Below, piece by piece: positions 31,859-41,786 of a stretch of DNA of 64,000 nucleotides. The stretch is taken from positions 320,001-384,000 of the forward strand of contig CANJKZ010000549.1 of assembly GCA_947471745.1 (NCBI GenBank), given 5' to 3'. This DNA comes from Closterium sp. Naga37s-1. Lineage: Eukaryota > Streptophyta > Zygnematophyceae > Desmidiales > Closteriaceae. The first letter of the stretch is position 1. Each line of letters begins with the position of its first letter. The notes beneath the pieces were generated by a model that was given only the letters and a program-made list of their open reading frames with translations, ran no database searches and was not told the origin of the DNA. A program made the translations under genes and the position numbers.

Positions 31859-34800
31859 CGTGGCAGCAGTATCAGCAGCGGCAGCAGGAGAGGCGAGGGG
31901 TTCAGGGTAGCAGAGGGGGCAAATGCAGGGGCGAATATTGGGGAGGAGCGATGGAGCCTGAAACGAGCGGGAAGCGGGCTGGATGGAAGTGATAATAACG
32001 AGAGTGACTCGAATGATATTAATGTCAGGGGTGACTCTAACGAAGGCGGGCTGGAGGGTGAGGGAAGAAGAGAGGAGGAGAGAGGGGAAAGAGCGAAAGG
32101 GGAAGGAGGAGAGGTGGTTGGAGAGGGAGAGGAGGTGGGGCAGGGTCAAGTCAAGAAGCCACTTCACGTGGTGCTTGTGTGTCCTCAGGTGATTGGCTCA
32201 CTCATATCCGGCCTCCCCATTCCCCCTCCCCACTCCCTTCTCCTCTCACCCTCTTCCCCCCTCCCCCCTCCCACGCACACGTACTTTGATGTCTTGAAGC
32301 AGAGGGACCATGGTCCCCACATGTGGTGTGGCACAGTCCCCTCCTCCATTCCCTCGCTTTCCTTCCTCTCATTGTTCCCTTCCTCTCCTCGCTTCCCTTC
32401 CTCTCATTGTTCCCTTCCTCTCCTCGCTTCCCTTCCTCTCATTGTTCCCTTCCTCTCCTCGCTTCCCTTCCTCTCATTGTTCCCTTCCTCTCCTCGCTTC
32501 CCTTCCTCTCATTGTTCCCTTCCTCTCCTCGCTTCCCTTCCTCTCATTGTTCCCTTCCTCTCCTCGCCTCCCTTCCTCTCATTGTTCCCTTCCTCTCCTC
32601 GCTTCCCTTCCTCTCATTGTTCCCTTCCTCTCCTCGCTTCCCTTCCTCACCCCCACACTCACTCACAGATCCCAGGCAACACAGGGTCGATCATCCGCAC
32701 GTGTGCTGCCATGGCTGTGTGAATGTACAACACACATCTTATTCCAATCCACCTTCGCCCCTTCCTCCCCCCTCCTCCGCTGGCCACCACACACGCTCAC
32801 TCACGGATCCCCGGCAACACAGGGTCCATTGCGCGCCCGCATTCCTTCGTGCCTGCACAGCAACTCCTTATTTTCAGCTCCATCCTTCTCCCCTCTCTCA
32901 CACACACGCTCACTCACAGATCCCCGGCAACACCGGGTCCATTGCGCGCACATGTGCTGCCACGGCCGTTCCGCTGCACCTGGTCAAGGTGGGTGTGAGG
33001 GCTGGTATGGGGCAGTGGGAGGATAGGACGGGGTTGGACTCATGTAACCGTGTAACACTTGCCCGTGTGAGTGCCTGCCCCACCATGACTCATTGCTGCC
33101 GTCCCTGCTTGCCTCTGCTTGCTTGCTTTTGTGCTGTCACGGCCGCAGCAACGATAGGATCGCTTTAACGTCCCCCCCAGTACACTCTCCCTTGCGTGCA
33201 CCTCCTCCCCCCGCCCTGCAGCCTCTGGGGTTTGACATCCCGGACTCAGCCATTAGGACAAGTTACCTGTTGGAATAGGACGAATCATCTGCTGGATCCA
33301 GGTCGAAACTTTATACGTGAGCTCAAGCGATCAGGGCTGGAGTCGTTGTTTTAGTCGACTCAAAACACGACTCATTATACTGAGCTGGACTAGTGGCCGT
33401 CCGTGGTGGTGCCCTCCTTATAGCACACTCCATGCACGGCATCTCCTTGTGCTCCAGCCTCTGGGGTTTGATATCACGGACTCTAAGCTCAAGCGGGCAG
33501 GGCTGGACTAGTGGCCGTCCGTGGTGGTGCCCTCCTTATAGCACACTCCATGCACGGCATCTCCTTGTGCTCCAGCCTCTGGGGTTTGATATCACGGACT
33601 CTAAGCTCAAGCGGGCAGGGCTGGACTAGTGGCCGTCCGTGGTGGTGCCCTCCTTGTGCTCTGGACTAGCACACCCCATGCACGGCATCTCCTTGTGCTC
33701 CCCTCCCTGCTGCTCCTCCTCTCCCTGCCATCACTGCAGCCTCTGGGATTCGACATCACGGACTCTAAGCTCAAGAGAGCAGGGCTGGACTACTGGCCGT
33801 TCGTGGTGGTGAACGTGCATGACAGCTGGGGGGCGTTCATGGAGTATTTCAGGCTGCAGGTGAGCCGTGTTAGCTGCCTTTTGAGCTGAATTTTGAGCTC
33901 AGTGTTCAGTCGACTTAAAGCTCAGGAGGGCAGGGCTGGACTACTGGCCGTACGTGGTGGTGAACGTGCATGACAGCTGGAGGGCATTCATGGAGTATTT
34001 CAGGCAGCAGGTGAGCCTTTTGAGTCGACTTTGAGTCGACTCTGAGTTGACTTTGAGTCGACTCTGAGTTGACTTTGAGTCGACTTTGAGTTGACTTGAG
34101 TTTACTTTGAGCTGACTTTGATTTGACTCTGAGTTGACTTTGAGTCGACTCAAAGCTCAAGTCGGCAGGGCTGGACTACTGGCCCTATGTGGTGGTGAGG
34201 GTGCATGGCAGCTGGAGGGCGTTCATGAACTTCATGGAGTATTTCAGGCAGCAGGTGAGCCCAAGCAGCTGATCGTCCCTCAGCTTAGAAGGTGAGGAAG
34301 TTTCAGATGAGATATACTGGATCACTTCTAGGAATCCTCACAATCCATTCTCTGCCTGCCCCTCCTCTGCCCACAGAGGTGTATTTTGAGGCGCCTCAAA
34401 ATAAGTTTCAGATGAGTTGCACTGGATCACTTCTAGGAATTCTCACAATCCATTCTCTGCCTGCCCCTCCTCTGCCCACAGCCGGAGCCCAAGCGCCTGA
34501 TTGCCTTTTCCAAGCGAGGCTCTGTGCCCCACCATGTGAGTTGTGGCTAGCAAGGGTGGTGGAGGAGAACATGGGTGATGGTGGTGGGAGGGATGGAGTA
34601 TGGAAAGGGAGGGATTAGTGGAAGGGTGGGTGGGTGGGACCGTGGAAGGTCGCAGGGCAAAGCTATCATCCACACTTGATGCATGAAAGCACCATCATAT
34701 TCCTCTCTATAATCTTACTCTTGATGTCCCCTTTCCATGACTCCATTACAAAGGATCTGCTTGCTTTGTGTCTTTTTCTTCTGCAGGATATTCAATATCA

Positions 34801-35020
34801 ACCGGGTGATTGGCTGTTGTTTGGAGCTGAAACATTTGGCCTACCACCAGAGGCCATTACCGAGTGCTCGGTTGGGAAGCATGCAGGAGGGATTGCTCGC
34901 ATTCCTATAGACGAAACATATGTCCGCTCTTTAAACCTCGCAGTGTCAGCAGGAGTAGGAGTGTACGAGGCATTGCGACAGATTGAGGGTCATGCAGGCA
35001 ATATTAGTAATGGGAATTAG
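31859..35020 (+). CDS. TrmL-type tRNA (cytidine/uridine-34) 2'-O-methyltransferase, SPOUT family
   Basis: Conserved exons: ..-32188, 32920-32988, 33740-33859, 34482-34535, 34787-35020, all phase 0. The joined enzyme reads LHVVLVCPQ-IPGNTGSIARTCAAT, LKRAGLDYWPFV, KRLIAFSKRGS, GDWLLFGAETFGLP and IPI....SLNLAVSAGVGVYEALRQ. These are the GN.G...R, GxExxGLP and SLNL knot motifs of the TrmL/YibK group, which methylates the wobble ribose 34 of tRNA-Leu isoacceptors with S-adenosylmethionine. The frame is open upstream to 31859 through a Ser/Asp/Glu-rich stretch without an ATG, so the true N-terminus lies in an unresolved 5' exon. In plants such enzymes are often organellar, but I cannot show a transit peptide. 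Pseudo-exon copies fill introns 2 and 3. Confidence 0.8.
32345..32655. repeat. 35-bp pyrimidine-rich minisatellite in the TrmL-like gene
   Basis: About eight units contain CCTTCCTCTCATTGTTCCC, all pyrimidines except for ATTG and one CG. It forms the polypyrimidine tract in front of the first decayed copy of the IPGNTGS exon at 32670. Confidence 0.9.
32665..32919 (+). repeat. Two decayed copies of the IPGNTGSIARTCAA exon
   Basis: Acceptor-plus-exon copies start at 32670 (IPGNTGSIIRTCAAMAV then stop) and 32809 (IPGNTGSIAR then divergent). The intact exon is 32920-32988. All three share the intron end CACACxCTCACTCAC(A/G)GATC. Confidence 0.85.
33215..33660 (+). repeat. Decayed and tandem (118-bp) copies of the PLGFDITDSKLKRAGLD exon
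   Basis: A diverged copy at 33220-33280 (PLGFDIPDSAIRTSYLLE stop) is followed by tandem 118-bp units with CTGGAC at 33385, 33503 and 33621. In the units the Tyr codon of GLDYWP is TAG, so none can serve as coding exon. The intact exon is 33740-33859. Confidence 0.85.
33905..34260 (+). repeat. Donor-side copies of the GLDYWP..EYFR exon with palindrome-derived tract
   Basis: Two copies of KLxRAGLDYWPYVVV..VHDSW.AFMEYFRQQ with gtgagc donors end at about 34012 and 34255. Between them, 34017-34155 is a chain of TGAGTCGACT/TGAGTTGACT words, i.e. amplified half-palindromes. The copies begin within the exon (CTCAGGAGGGCAGG) and have no acceptor. Confidence 0.8.
34270..34481 (+). repeat. Tandem copy of the intron end before the PEPKRLIAF exon
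   Basis: The ~110-bp intron end from AAGTTTCAGATGAG to TCTGCCCACAG occurs twice (about 34298-34377 and 34405-34481). The perfect palindrome TTTTGAGGCGCCTCAAAA (34384-34401) lies exactly between the copies. Confidence 0.85.
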
Positions 35021-36014
35021 TTACCTCATGCATTACTACTTCATTTTCTTCATTTGTATGTTTTTTATTCGTTTTCATTGCCGTGCCCACTCACACCCAA
35101 CCGATCCATTAGCGAAACTCTTACTTGCAGACCTCTCAACAAGGACGTGGTGTGGAACGCCTCGGCACGCCCCAGTGCACCGGGTTTCGAAGCTTCCACC
35201 GTTCAAAAACGATTTGTACCACGAATCACCATGGCTTTGGTACACGCACTGGCACGCCCCGGCACGCACTTCTGGCATTCCCAGTCTTGGGCCATTTCAC
35301 ACGCCAGATTCTTTGCCACCTGGCATAACTGTAAGTGACCAGTATGTTTTTTTGTTCCCCCCCACCTCATGATCCATCCTCGAAACTATTGGGAGCTGGT
35401 GGCGTTGGGGTTCACGTGTGCCCTGCAGCACTCTGCTCTGGTGTTCTGCAATTGCCTTTTATCCCTCCAACTTCCAAAGACAAGTTGGATCAAGCTTTTC
35501 TATCATGGACGGATCGCAAAACACTCCCCAAGTACTAGGTAACCAGGAACAAAAGCCTCGAGTGTATATCTGTGCCAATTGCGTGGAACAATGCTGCTCA
35601 TTCCCTGCACGGGAGGGAATCTTGTACAAACCGTGGACCTAACGGTTGGACTATTCGTTCCGCTCCATACACAACACATTGACTAAAAATCCGTTTTTGC
35701 CCATGTGTACTCTTGCAACGAGGCAAGTGCAAGCTGCAGGTTCTGCAGGGGTGAGGAGCTTTCTTATGGATGGGAAAACTATCGGATACTCCTCAGAAAT
35801 TCTAGGTCGGTTTGGATTCTCCTTCAAAGCCACCAGTAAAGCAGTGGAAAAGGTAGTGGACACCAAATGGCCACCTAAGTTCTTTTTAAGCGTTGAACCA
35901 GGGCAGGTGCCTTCAGACACCAGCTGGTGCCTGAAGTGATTGGCTGAAATTTGTTTTCTTACAGTTATGTCAACCCCAATGCTGAAGTGCTTGACAACAT
36001 GCTGACACGGCTAA
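35021..36014. other. Intergenic region; left part of the root-cap gene duplication
   Basis: No gene recognised in 35021-35400. From about 35560 the sequence resembles 40790 onwards (shared CTGTGCCAATTGCGTGGAACA and GGACTxTTCGTTCCGCTCC), so the segment belongs to the duplication that also copied the downstream root-cap-like gene. The 97-residue ORF at 35646-35939 has no recognised domain. Confidence 0.55.
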
Positions 36015-36575
36015 GGACGTGTCACGGTTCGCCTCTGATTGCCCCGATCACAGTCAATCAATAACTTCCAGGAAGCTAGGGCGGCGATTTCAGGCAATCG
36101 GGGGCAATCACCTGATCGCGATTAGCTGATCGCCCCAACTCGATCAACCGCCTAAATCAGCCCAATCAAACACAACCCCACACAATCACCGACAATCAGT
36201 TGATTGCATTGGTTTGGGGTACCAAGCGACGCCAGCGAGAAGTTACGGTGTTGTGCTGGGTTTCGTGAAGCTCTCGCTCAAACAACCACCCTGGCGAGAA
36301 CTTTCGAAACCATCCTCTGCAGCGTTTCTGGGCATCTGTTCACGCGAAATAACAGGGAAACAAAGAACTTCGTTAGATCCAGGCTGAGGACTTCGCCCTC
36401 GCCAAAGTGGGCGCGAAAGTGTTTGGAAAGGGTGACACGGTTGACATGCACCCTCGTAAAACATTCGAGGAATTTCTCATCTGATCGGGCGGCGCGAGCA
36501 CAGTAATGGGGGGCACCCCGATCCGATCAGCCCCGACCAGATCAAAGCCGATCAGAGGCAAACCGTGACACGTCC
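36015..36575. mobile_element. 561-bp MITE with ~27-bp terminal inverted repeats, TSD TAA
   Basis: The ends GGACGTGTCACGGTTCGCC and (reversed) GGACGTGTCACGGTTTGCC are inverted repeats flanked by TAA at 36012-36014 and 36576-36578. The interior is rich in GATCG/CGATC words and noncoding. The paralogous region at about 41385 reads GGCTAAACACA with a single TAA, an apparent empty site. A 3-bp TAA duplication fits PIF/Harbinger-type MITEs. Confidence 0.8.
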
Positions 36576-36839
36576 TAAGCGCACAATTGGTTCGATTGTC
36601 AACGCCTTGACTAACAATGCCGGGGACTTTGCACGACATTTGTCATCAAGGGCAACGACGCATCCAGCGGAGTGACGTGCCTCAATTTGAGGACAGCATG
36701 GCAGTCATCGAAAGTCAGCCTGCAACTCTCGAGCGATTCGATCTGAATCGCGAAATGCGCGGTGCGCCCATGCCAAACACCATCATCCCTGATGAACCTC
36801 TCATCTCACTGAATCCTTCAGAACCAGCCACCGCTAAAC

Positions 36840-36850
36840 GCATATATTTC
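36840..36850 (+). promoter_or_regulatory. Possible TATA box of the root-cap-like gene
   Basis: CATATATTTCTT about 190 bp before the ATG at 37033. The duplicate has GTATATAATTTCTT at the same relative place (41604), within a conserved block after AACCAGCCACC. Conservation between duplicates suggests a core promoter; the start site is not shown. Confidence 0.4.
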
Positions 36851-37032
36851 TTCCATTTTCTTGCAGTATACCAGAAGTGCGCATTGAAACCCTTCACCAC
36901 CCGTCTTCTCATTTTACCCGCATCGCCGTAATCCTGGGAGCCCCAACTGTTCCCACACTGTGAGGCTCAACCCAGAAGACGCGAAGATCTAAACCAGTTC
37001 CTGCGTCCGCCACCATTACTTAGCTCGCAACG

Positions 37033-39661
37033 ATGACACGTGGCCGCAGCAGCGCCACCGCCGCGACAGCATTTTGGCTCCTTACTCTCATCGCGCTCGC
37101 CACCCCGGCTATTGCGGCTAGCCCCCAAGAAAGCGCTGCTCACGGACCGATAACCACAACGCGCGGATGCTACGACTGCGCCAACTTAAGAATGGGGTAC
37201 AACATCGTGAACGCGCAGACTGACCTGACAGCGGCTGGGCCGACTTACACGAATGCGACGTACAACTTCGAGCGCTACGTGTTCGACCCTAATACCACGC
37301 CGTCAAATCTCGGCACTACTGTAATCCTCTCTCACACTCGACCATCGCTTTCTTCGCAGGCCGCTTCACGAAAATGTAACCCGGACTTTACTCTTGTGCC
37401 GCCGCCGCCGCCGCCGCGCCGCGACTTCCAGTCGATCCACTTGCATGATGATAGTCTGCATTCTTGATCTCCAGTTCGCCCGTGGCGCATGATGCTACTT
37501 GATTTATGCTTTCTAATCTACCCCCTCCTGCCGTTTGCCCTCCTGCAGACTACGAATTCCGAATCGGATTGTTGCCGCGCCTGCGCCGCGAAAGTCGGCT
37601 GCCAATACTGGCGACTGAGCAAGCTGACGTAAGCATGATGACGGTATCGTGTTATAGCGATGATATTGATATGCTTATTAAGCATATTTGATATGTTTTT
37701 TAGTGTTTTCCAAGGCCATATCACCCAACGGCGGCACGTCCCTCACTTTCATCCTCGATCATCTACTAACGACGGCTCTTCTTGTCGCGCTCTAACGTGC
37801 AGTAACCCGGGCGTATGCACCCTGCTGGGATCGCTAACGGGACTCAACACGACTAACTATGATAAAAAGGTGGATCCAACATACATCGGCGGCATCTGCA
37901 ATCCCCTCGCCAACACCAACGGCGACCCGCATTTCCGCGGCGCGGACGGCACGCGCTTCGACTTCAACGGCCTGCTCGACCGTTCCTTCTGCCTGCTTTC
38001 CGACCGTCGGATCCACATCAACATGGGGATCAAGGGCTACCGTCCGATTGGCAACCTCCCAGGCACTGCCACGTCATTGGATGAAAACACACTCGCCGCG
38101 GCGGTGGAAGCGGCAGCGAAGGAGTTTAAGCCACGTCATATTCAGGAGCTGCAGGAGGAGGGGTTAAATGCAGAAGAAGTGGCGGGGCTTCTGCGAATGC
38201 GTGTCAACGGGAGCTTACCTGAAACTGAGCAGGTAGCAGAGGCGCTCGAGCGCGAGGTGGGAAGGCTCCGCGGAAGCAGCGGGGCGGCGGAAGATGCGGG
38301 GGAACTTGGAGGGGATCAGGCTGTACCTGCAGCGATTCAACTATCGGAGGGGCTGAATTCGATTCAGTACGCGAAGCACGAGCCGGAAGCGAGGCTGCTC
38401 AAAGGGAAGCCGATCCGCAGCTGGATCAGGTGCGTGTGTGTTGTTGCATCAGTGTCGGTGGTGTCGCGTCGCGTCACGTTTCATCACGTCACGTTACGTG
38501 GCGACACATTACATCACGTCGCGTTACGTCAGCGCCATCAGTTCACGGTGTCGTGATCATGGTGGTGCCAGTGGGTCATGCTATCTTCCTGTAACCAATC
38601 TCATATATCTGGATTCTCATCATTTTCCTCTCTGCTTCGCCGTCCCTCCCACCCCTCTCCGCTCCACACCAGGGAGCTTCAAGTGATGTGGCGCGACGCG
38701 ACAGGCGCACAGCACTCGGCATTCCTCAAGGCGCGCGACGGCAAGGAGCAGGGCCGAGGCGCCTCCGGATTCATCCAACGGATGGTGATCGACGGCCAAG
38801 AAGTGGCCCCTCCGTTTTACCCCGGGAGTTCCATCTCCGCGAACGGAGGCTTTAAGCTGCTGCTGGCGGAGAGCAGAAGCCGTCCCGGGAGGGTAGAGGA
38901 CGAGTTCCACCTGAAAATAGAGGGCGTGGTGGATCTGGGGTTAACGGCGCGGGTGGCCCATCCGCTCATGCAGACTGCGACTGAGGCTCAGGCGCACTTC
39001 AACGTGCATATCGTGCAGCTCAATGTAAGCTTCGAGACGCCTCAAAAGTCATCGTGCATAATTTGCATCTCAATTTAAGCTGTGTTGCTCAACGTAAGCC
39101 ATGCTTTGGATCAGACCCCCTGCATTGAGACATCTCTCATACTCACAATGACCTCTTCACACTGCTTCTCGGTTCGCCCTCTTCTTATCATGCCCTTTTC
39201 TCCATCCAACCCCACCCCCGACCTCTCTCCACCAGCACACGGATGGCATTCACGGAGTGTTGGGGCAGACCTTCCGCAGCGAAGCGTCCCGCTCGGTGCG
39301 GTCTCTGCGGCACCAGCTGCTCACTCGCCTACTCACCTTGGCCTCTCCACCTTTTCTCCCCGCCCTTCCCCCCACCCTCCACCAGCACACGGAGGGCATT
39401 CACGGGGTGCTGGGGCAGACCTTCCGCAGCGAGGCATCCCGCTCGGTGCGGTCGCTGCGGCACCGGCTGCTCACTCGCCTGCTGCGGGAACCAGTGGATG
39501 TGGAAAACAGTGAGGGGGGCGATGGGCTGCTGGATGGGATCGTGCAGGACTATCTCACCTCGGGGATTGCTGTGACAGATTGCGTGTTCTCTGCCGCGTG
39601 GAGGAGGGGAGATCCGGATATCTGGATGGGAGACGATGGGCTTGATTTCATGCGACGATGA
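37033..39661 (+). CDS. Secreted root-cap-family protein with vWD-like GDPHF motif
   Basis: Exons: 37033-37320, 37549-37628, 37803-38429, 38673-39024, 39386-39661; phases agree, giving 540 residues. A signal peptide (FWLLTLIALATPAIA) is followed by a Cys pattern (CCRACAAKVGCQYW) like that of PAN/apple modules. The body starts at GDPHFRGADGTRFDFNG, continues with SFCLLSDRRIHINMGIKGY, and ends with FNVHIVQLN, GIHGVLGQTFRSEASRS and DYLTSGI..TDCVF. These fit the plant Root_cap (LEA-like) family, secreted proteins of poorly known function. A Glu/Ala-rich helical insert of about 120 residues (ENTLAAAVEAAAKEF...) splits the domain after GTATSLD. The last exon has an earlier near-copy at 39236-39345 that could be an alternative acceptor. 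Function is not established. Confidence 0.75.
39230..39385 (+). repeat. Duplicate acceptor side of the last exon of the root-cap-like gene
   Basis: caccagCACACGGATGGCATTCACGG and the following ~110 bp (HTDGIHGVLGQTFRSEA...LLTRLL) duplicate the start of exon 5 at 39386. Both acceptors are in phase. Using the first would read through CTCACCTTGGCC into intron-like sequence, so the second is preferred. Confidence 0.85.
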
Positions 39662-40080
39662 GTGTGTGCGATGATGTGTGCGGGAGGAGGGGAGGGGGGA
39701 GGGGCTGCGGAGGACTGCTGGATGGGCGCGTGCAGGACTATCTCACGTCGGGGATTGCCGCTTCGGACAGTGCGTTTGCTGCTGAGTGGATGAAAGGAGA
39801 GCAGGAGAGCAGTGGTGCCAACAACGAGCGTCAATACATGAGATAATGAGCGTGCGTGTGTGGTGATTGGGGGTGATGGGGGCGCATCTGCTGCTGCACT
39901 GGCTGCTTGGCACCTGCTGGAGTGCAGAGACAGGGGGGGGCTGCTGGATGGTCTGCTGGATGAGTGTGTGGACGACTATCTCACCTCGCGGATTGCCGCG
40001 CTGGATTGCTCGTTCGCTGACGCGTGGAGGAGGGGAGAAGATGAGGCTAGTGGTGGCGACAACGAACATTGACACATGAG
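39662..40080 (+). repeat. Two tandem copies of the gene's C-terminal coding end
   Basis: The codons for GLLDGxVQDYLTSGIA..D..FA..W(R/M)(R/K)GE recur at about 39712-39846 and 39945-40073, each ending with its own stop and a TGATGAGTGTG-like 3' flank. They lie after the real stop at 39661, so transcription may run through them but they are not translated as part of the gene. Confidence 0.8.
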
Positions 40081-40511
40081 ATGATGAGTGTGATGACTAG
40101 TGAAGTGAAGCTGTGCTTGTTAGACATGAGCACCAAGAAGGCTCCCTCTCTATTTGGCATGAAGAGTGAAATCGCAGCAGGACCCTAGGACCAGGGTCTT
40201 TATTGCATTACCTATATAATGACTGAAAGTGTTGCGTGTACCTTTGCTATCAGTTATAACTACGGTAATATTAGATATCAGCAAAGGCTGGCACGTTTGT
40301 ACTCTTCCACCTGATGATTTTACCTTGTGTCACACCAAACCAAGATGCTATAATCAACTCCAGGCAAGTGAGCTTCAGTTGCTTTTTATTGAAACAGCAA
40401 TTCGGGTTTCTCTGCACCGAATCATCTCTCCTAATCCCCTCCCATCATCCCCACTCTCCCCCCCTGCAGTCACAACCTCTCAATACAAGCAGTGCATATA
40501 TTTCTGTATGA
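40081..40511. other. Spacer between root-cap gene and duplicate
   Basis: About 430 bp of more AT-rich sequence with no recognised gene, RNA or repeat. Confidence 0.5.
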
Positions 40512-40671
40512 GGGTCCGTTTCTATCCCGTGTCAGACATCAAGTCATGCGGCGTTAGGCTCCAATTTGTCTCTTCCGAACTTCCAATCGCCCCAAAAACG
40601 AGCCACTTCGGGTCTTCCGAACCTCCACTTCGTGTCAAACCTAATGTCTGACACGGAATAGAAACGCACCC
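40512..40671. mobile_element. 160-bp MITE with ~31-bp inverted ends
   Basis: The ends GGGTCCGTTTCTATCCCG and (reversed) GGGTGCGTTTCTATTCCG are inverted repeats continuing through TGTCAGACAT. TGA flanks both sides (40509-40511, 40672-40674), a possible 3-bp target duplication. The interior is noncoding with two CTTCCGAAC words. Confidence 0.75.
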
Positions 40672-40699
40672 TGATTGCTGGACGACTTCCTTGGGCTAG

Positions 40700-41786
40700 C
40701 TGGATCGAGAGCATGGACGGTTTGCGAATGCCCCCCCCCCAAGTTTAACGAAACTTGGAACAAAACCCTCTAGTTCTTCATCTGTGCCAATTGCGTGGAA
40801 CATCTCTGCTGCGCTGAGGGAAGATTGTGCTACATACCGCAAAGTACAAAACACTAGACCCATTACTGTACACTCGTTCCAATTCCACTAGACCTTGAAA
40901 TTTAACGGGTTCTGCGCGTGACTCGCCGTTGGACTGTTCGTTCCGCTCCGCACACATTGACCATCCGGTTATGAAAACCCTGTGTGTATATACAAATGGA
41001 AAGCCTGTATTCTGCTGTTTTTTCTCTAGCAACGAGGCTTGTGCGAGTTGGAGGTTCCGGGGTGAGCTGTGTTTGAGGACGAGGAGCTTACTTATAGTTG
41101 GGGAAACCTTTGTTCCTCCTGTTGATAAACTAAGAGTTTGCATGTCGGATCGGATTCTCCTTGAAAGGCAGCAGTACGGCAGTGGAAAGGGTAGTTGTCA
41201 CCAAGGGGCCTCCCTAGTTCTCTCTAAGTGTTGATTCAGGGCTGTGATTTCGGACGCCAGATTGTGTACTAAGTTGACCCTTACATACAAGTAGAATGAT
41301 TGAGATGTTTTTACTTACGATTAGCCCTGCTAACGTTCTCGACTACGAAGTGCTTGCCACATGCAGACAGATGGCTAAACACACAAGTCAATGACGTTTG
41401 TCATCAAGGGCGACGACATGTCTTGTTGAAATGACGCGCCTAAATCGACAGCGTGGCAGTCGTCAAAAGTCGGCTCGAAAATTCATAGCGATTCGATCTG
41501 AATCGAGAAATGCGCGGTGCGCCCCCATGCAAGCAACCGCCATTGTGGTGAATGGATCTCTCCTCTCACTGCGTTCTTCACAACCAGCCACCACCAATCC
41601 AGCGTATATAATTTCTTCATTACTAAAAACACAGAGACAGCTCACCTTTCAGAGCCTGAAACTCTTCACAACACCGCATCGCCGTCATCCTTGGGAGTTC
41701 CAACCGTTCAACCACTGTGAGGCCCAATCCAAGACGCGAAAATCTCAGCCGACACCTGCCTCCACACCATTTCCTTACTCGCAACG
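40700..41786. other. Duplicated upstream region of the root-cap pseudogene
   Basis: Diverged copy of about 35560-37032 without the 561-bp MITE. Shared blocks include GCCAATTGCGTGGAACA, TTTGTCATCAAGGGC.ACGAC and GATTCGATCTGAATCG. A TATATAA at 41605 sits 180 bp before the ATG. No separate gene recognised. Confidence 0.65.
41604..41612 (+). promoter_or_regulatory. Possible TATA box of the root-cap pseudogene
   Basis: GTATATAAT, in the same conserved context as the CATATATTT of the parent gene. Judged only by sequence and position. Confidence 0.35.

Noticed and set aside
31384-31992. 202-codon ORF before the TrmL-like gene as a separate gene or transit peptide
   Set aside because: CpG-rich, no domain, and out of frame with the conserved enzyme; could contribute a 5' exon but I cannot show the splice.
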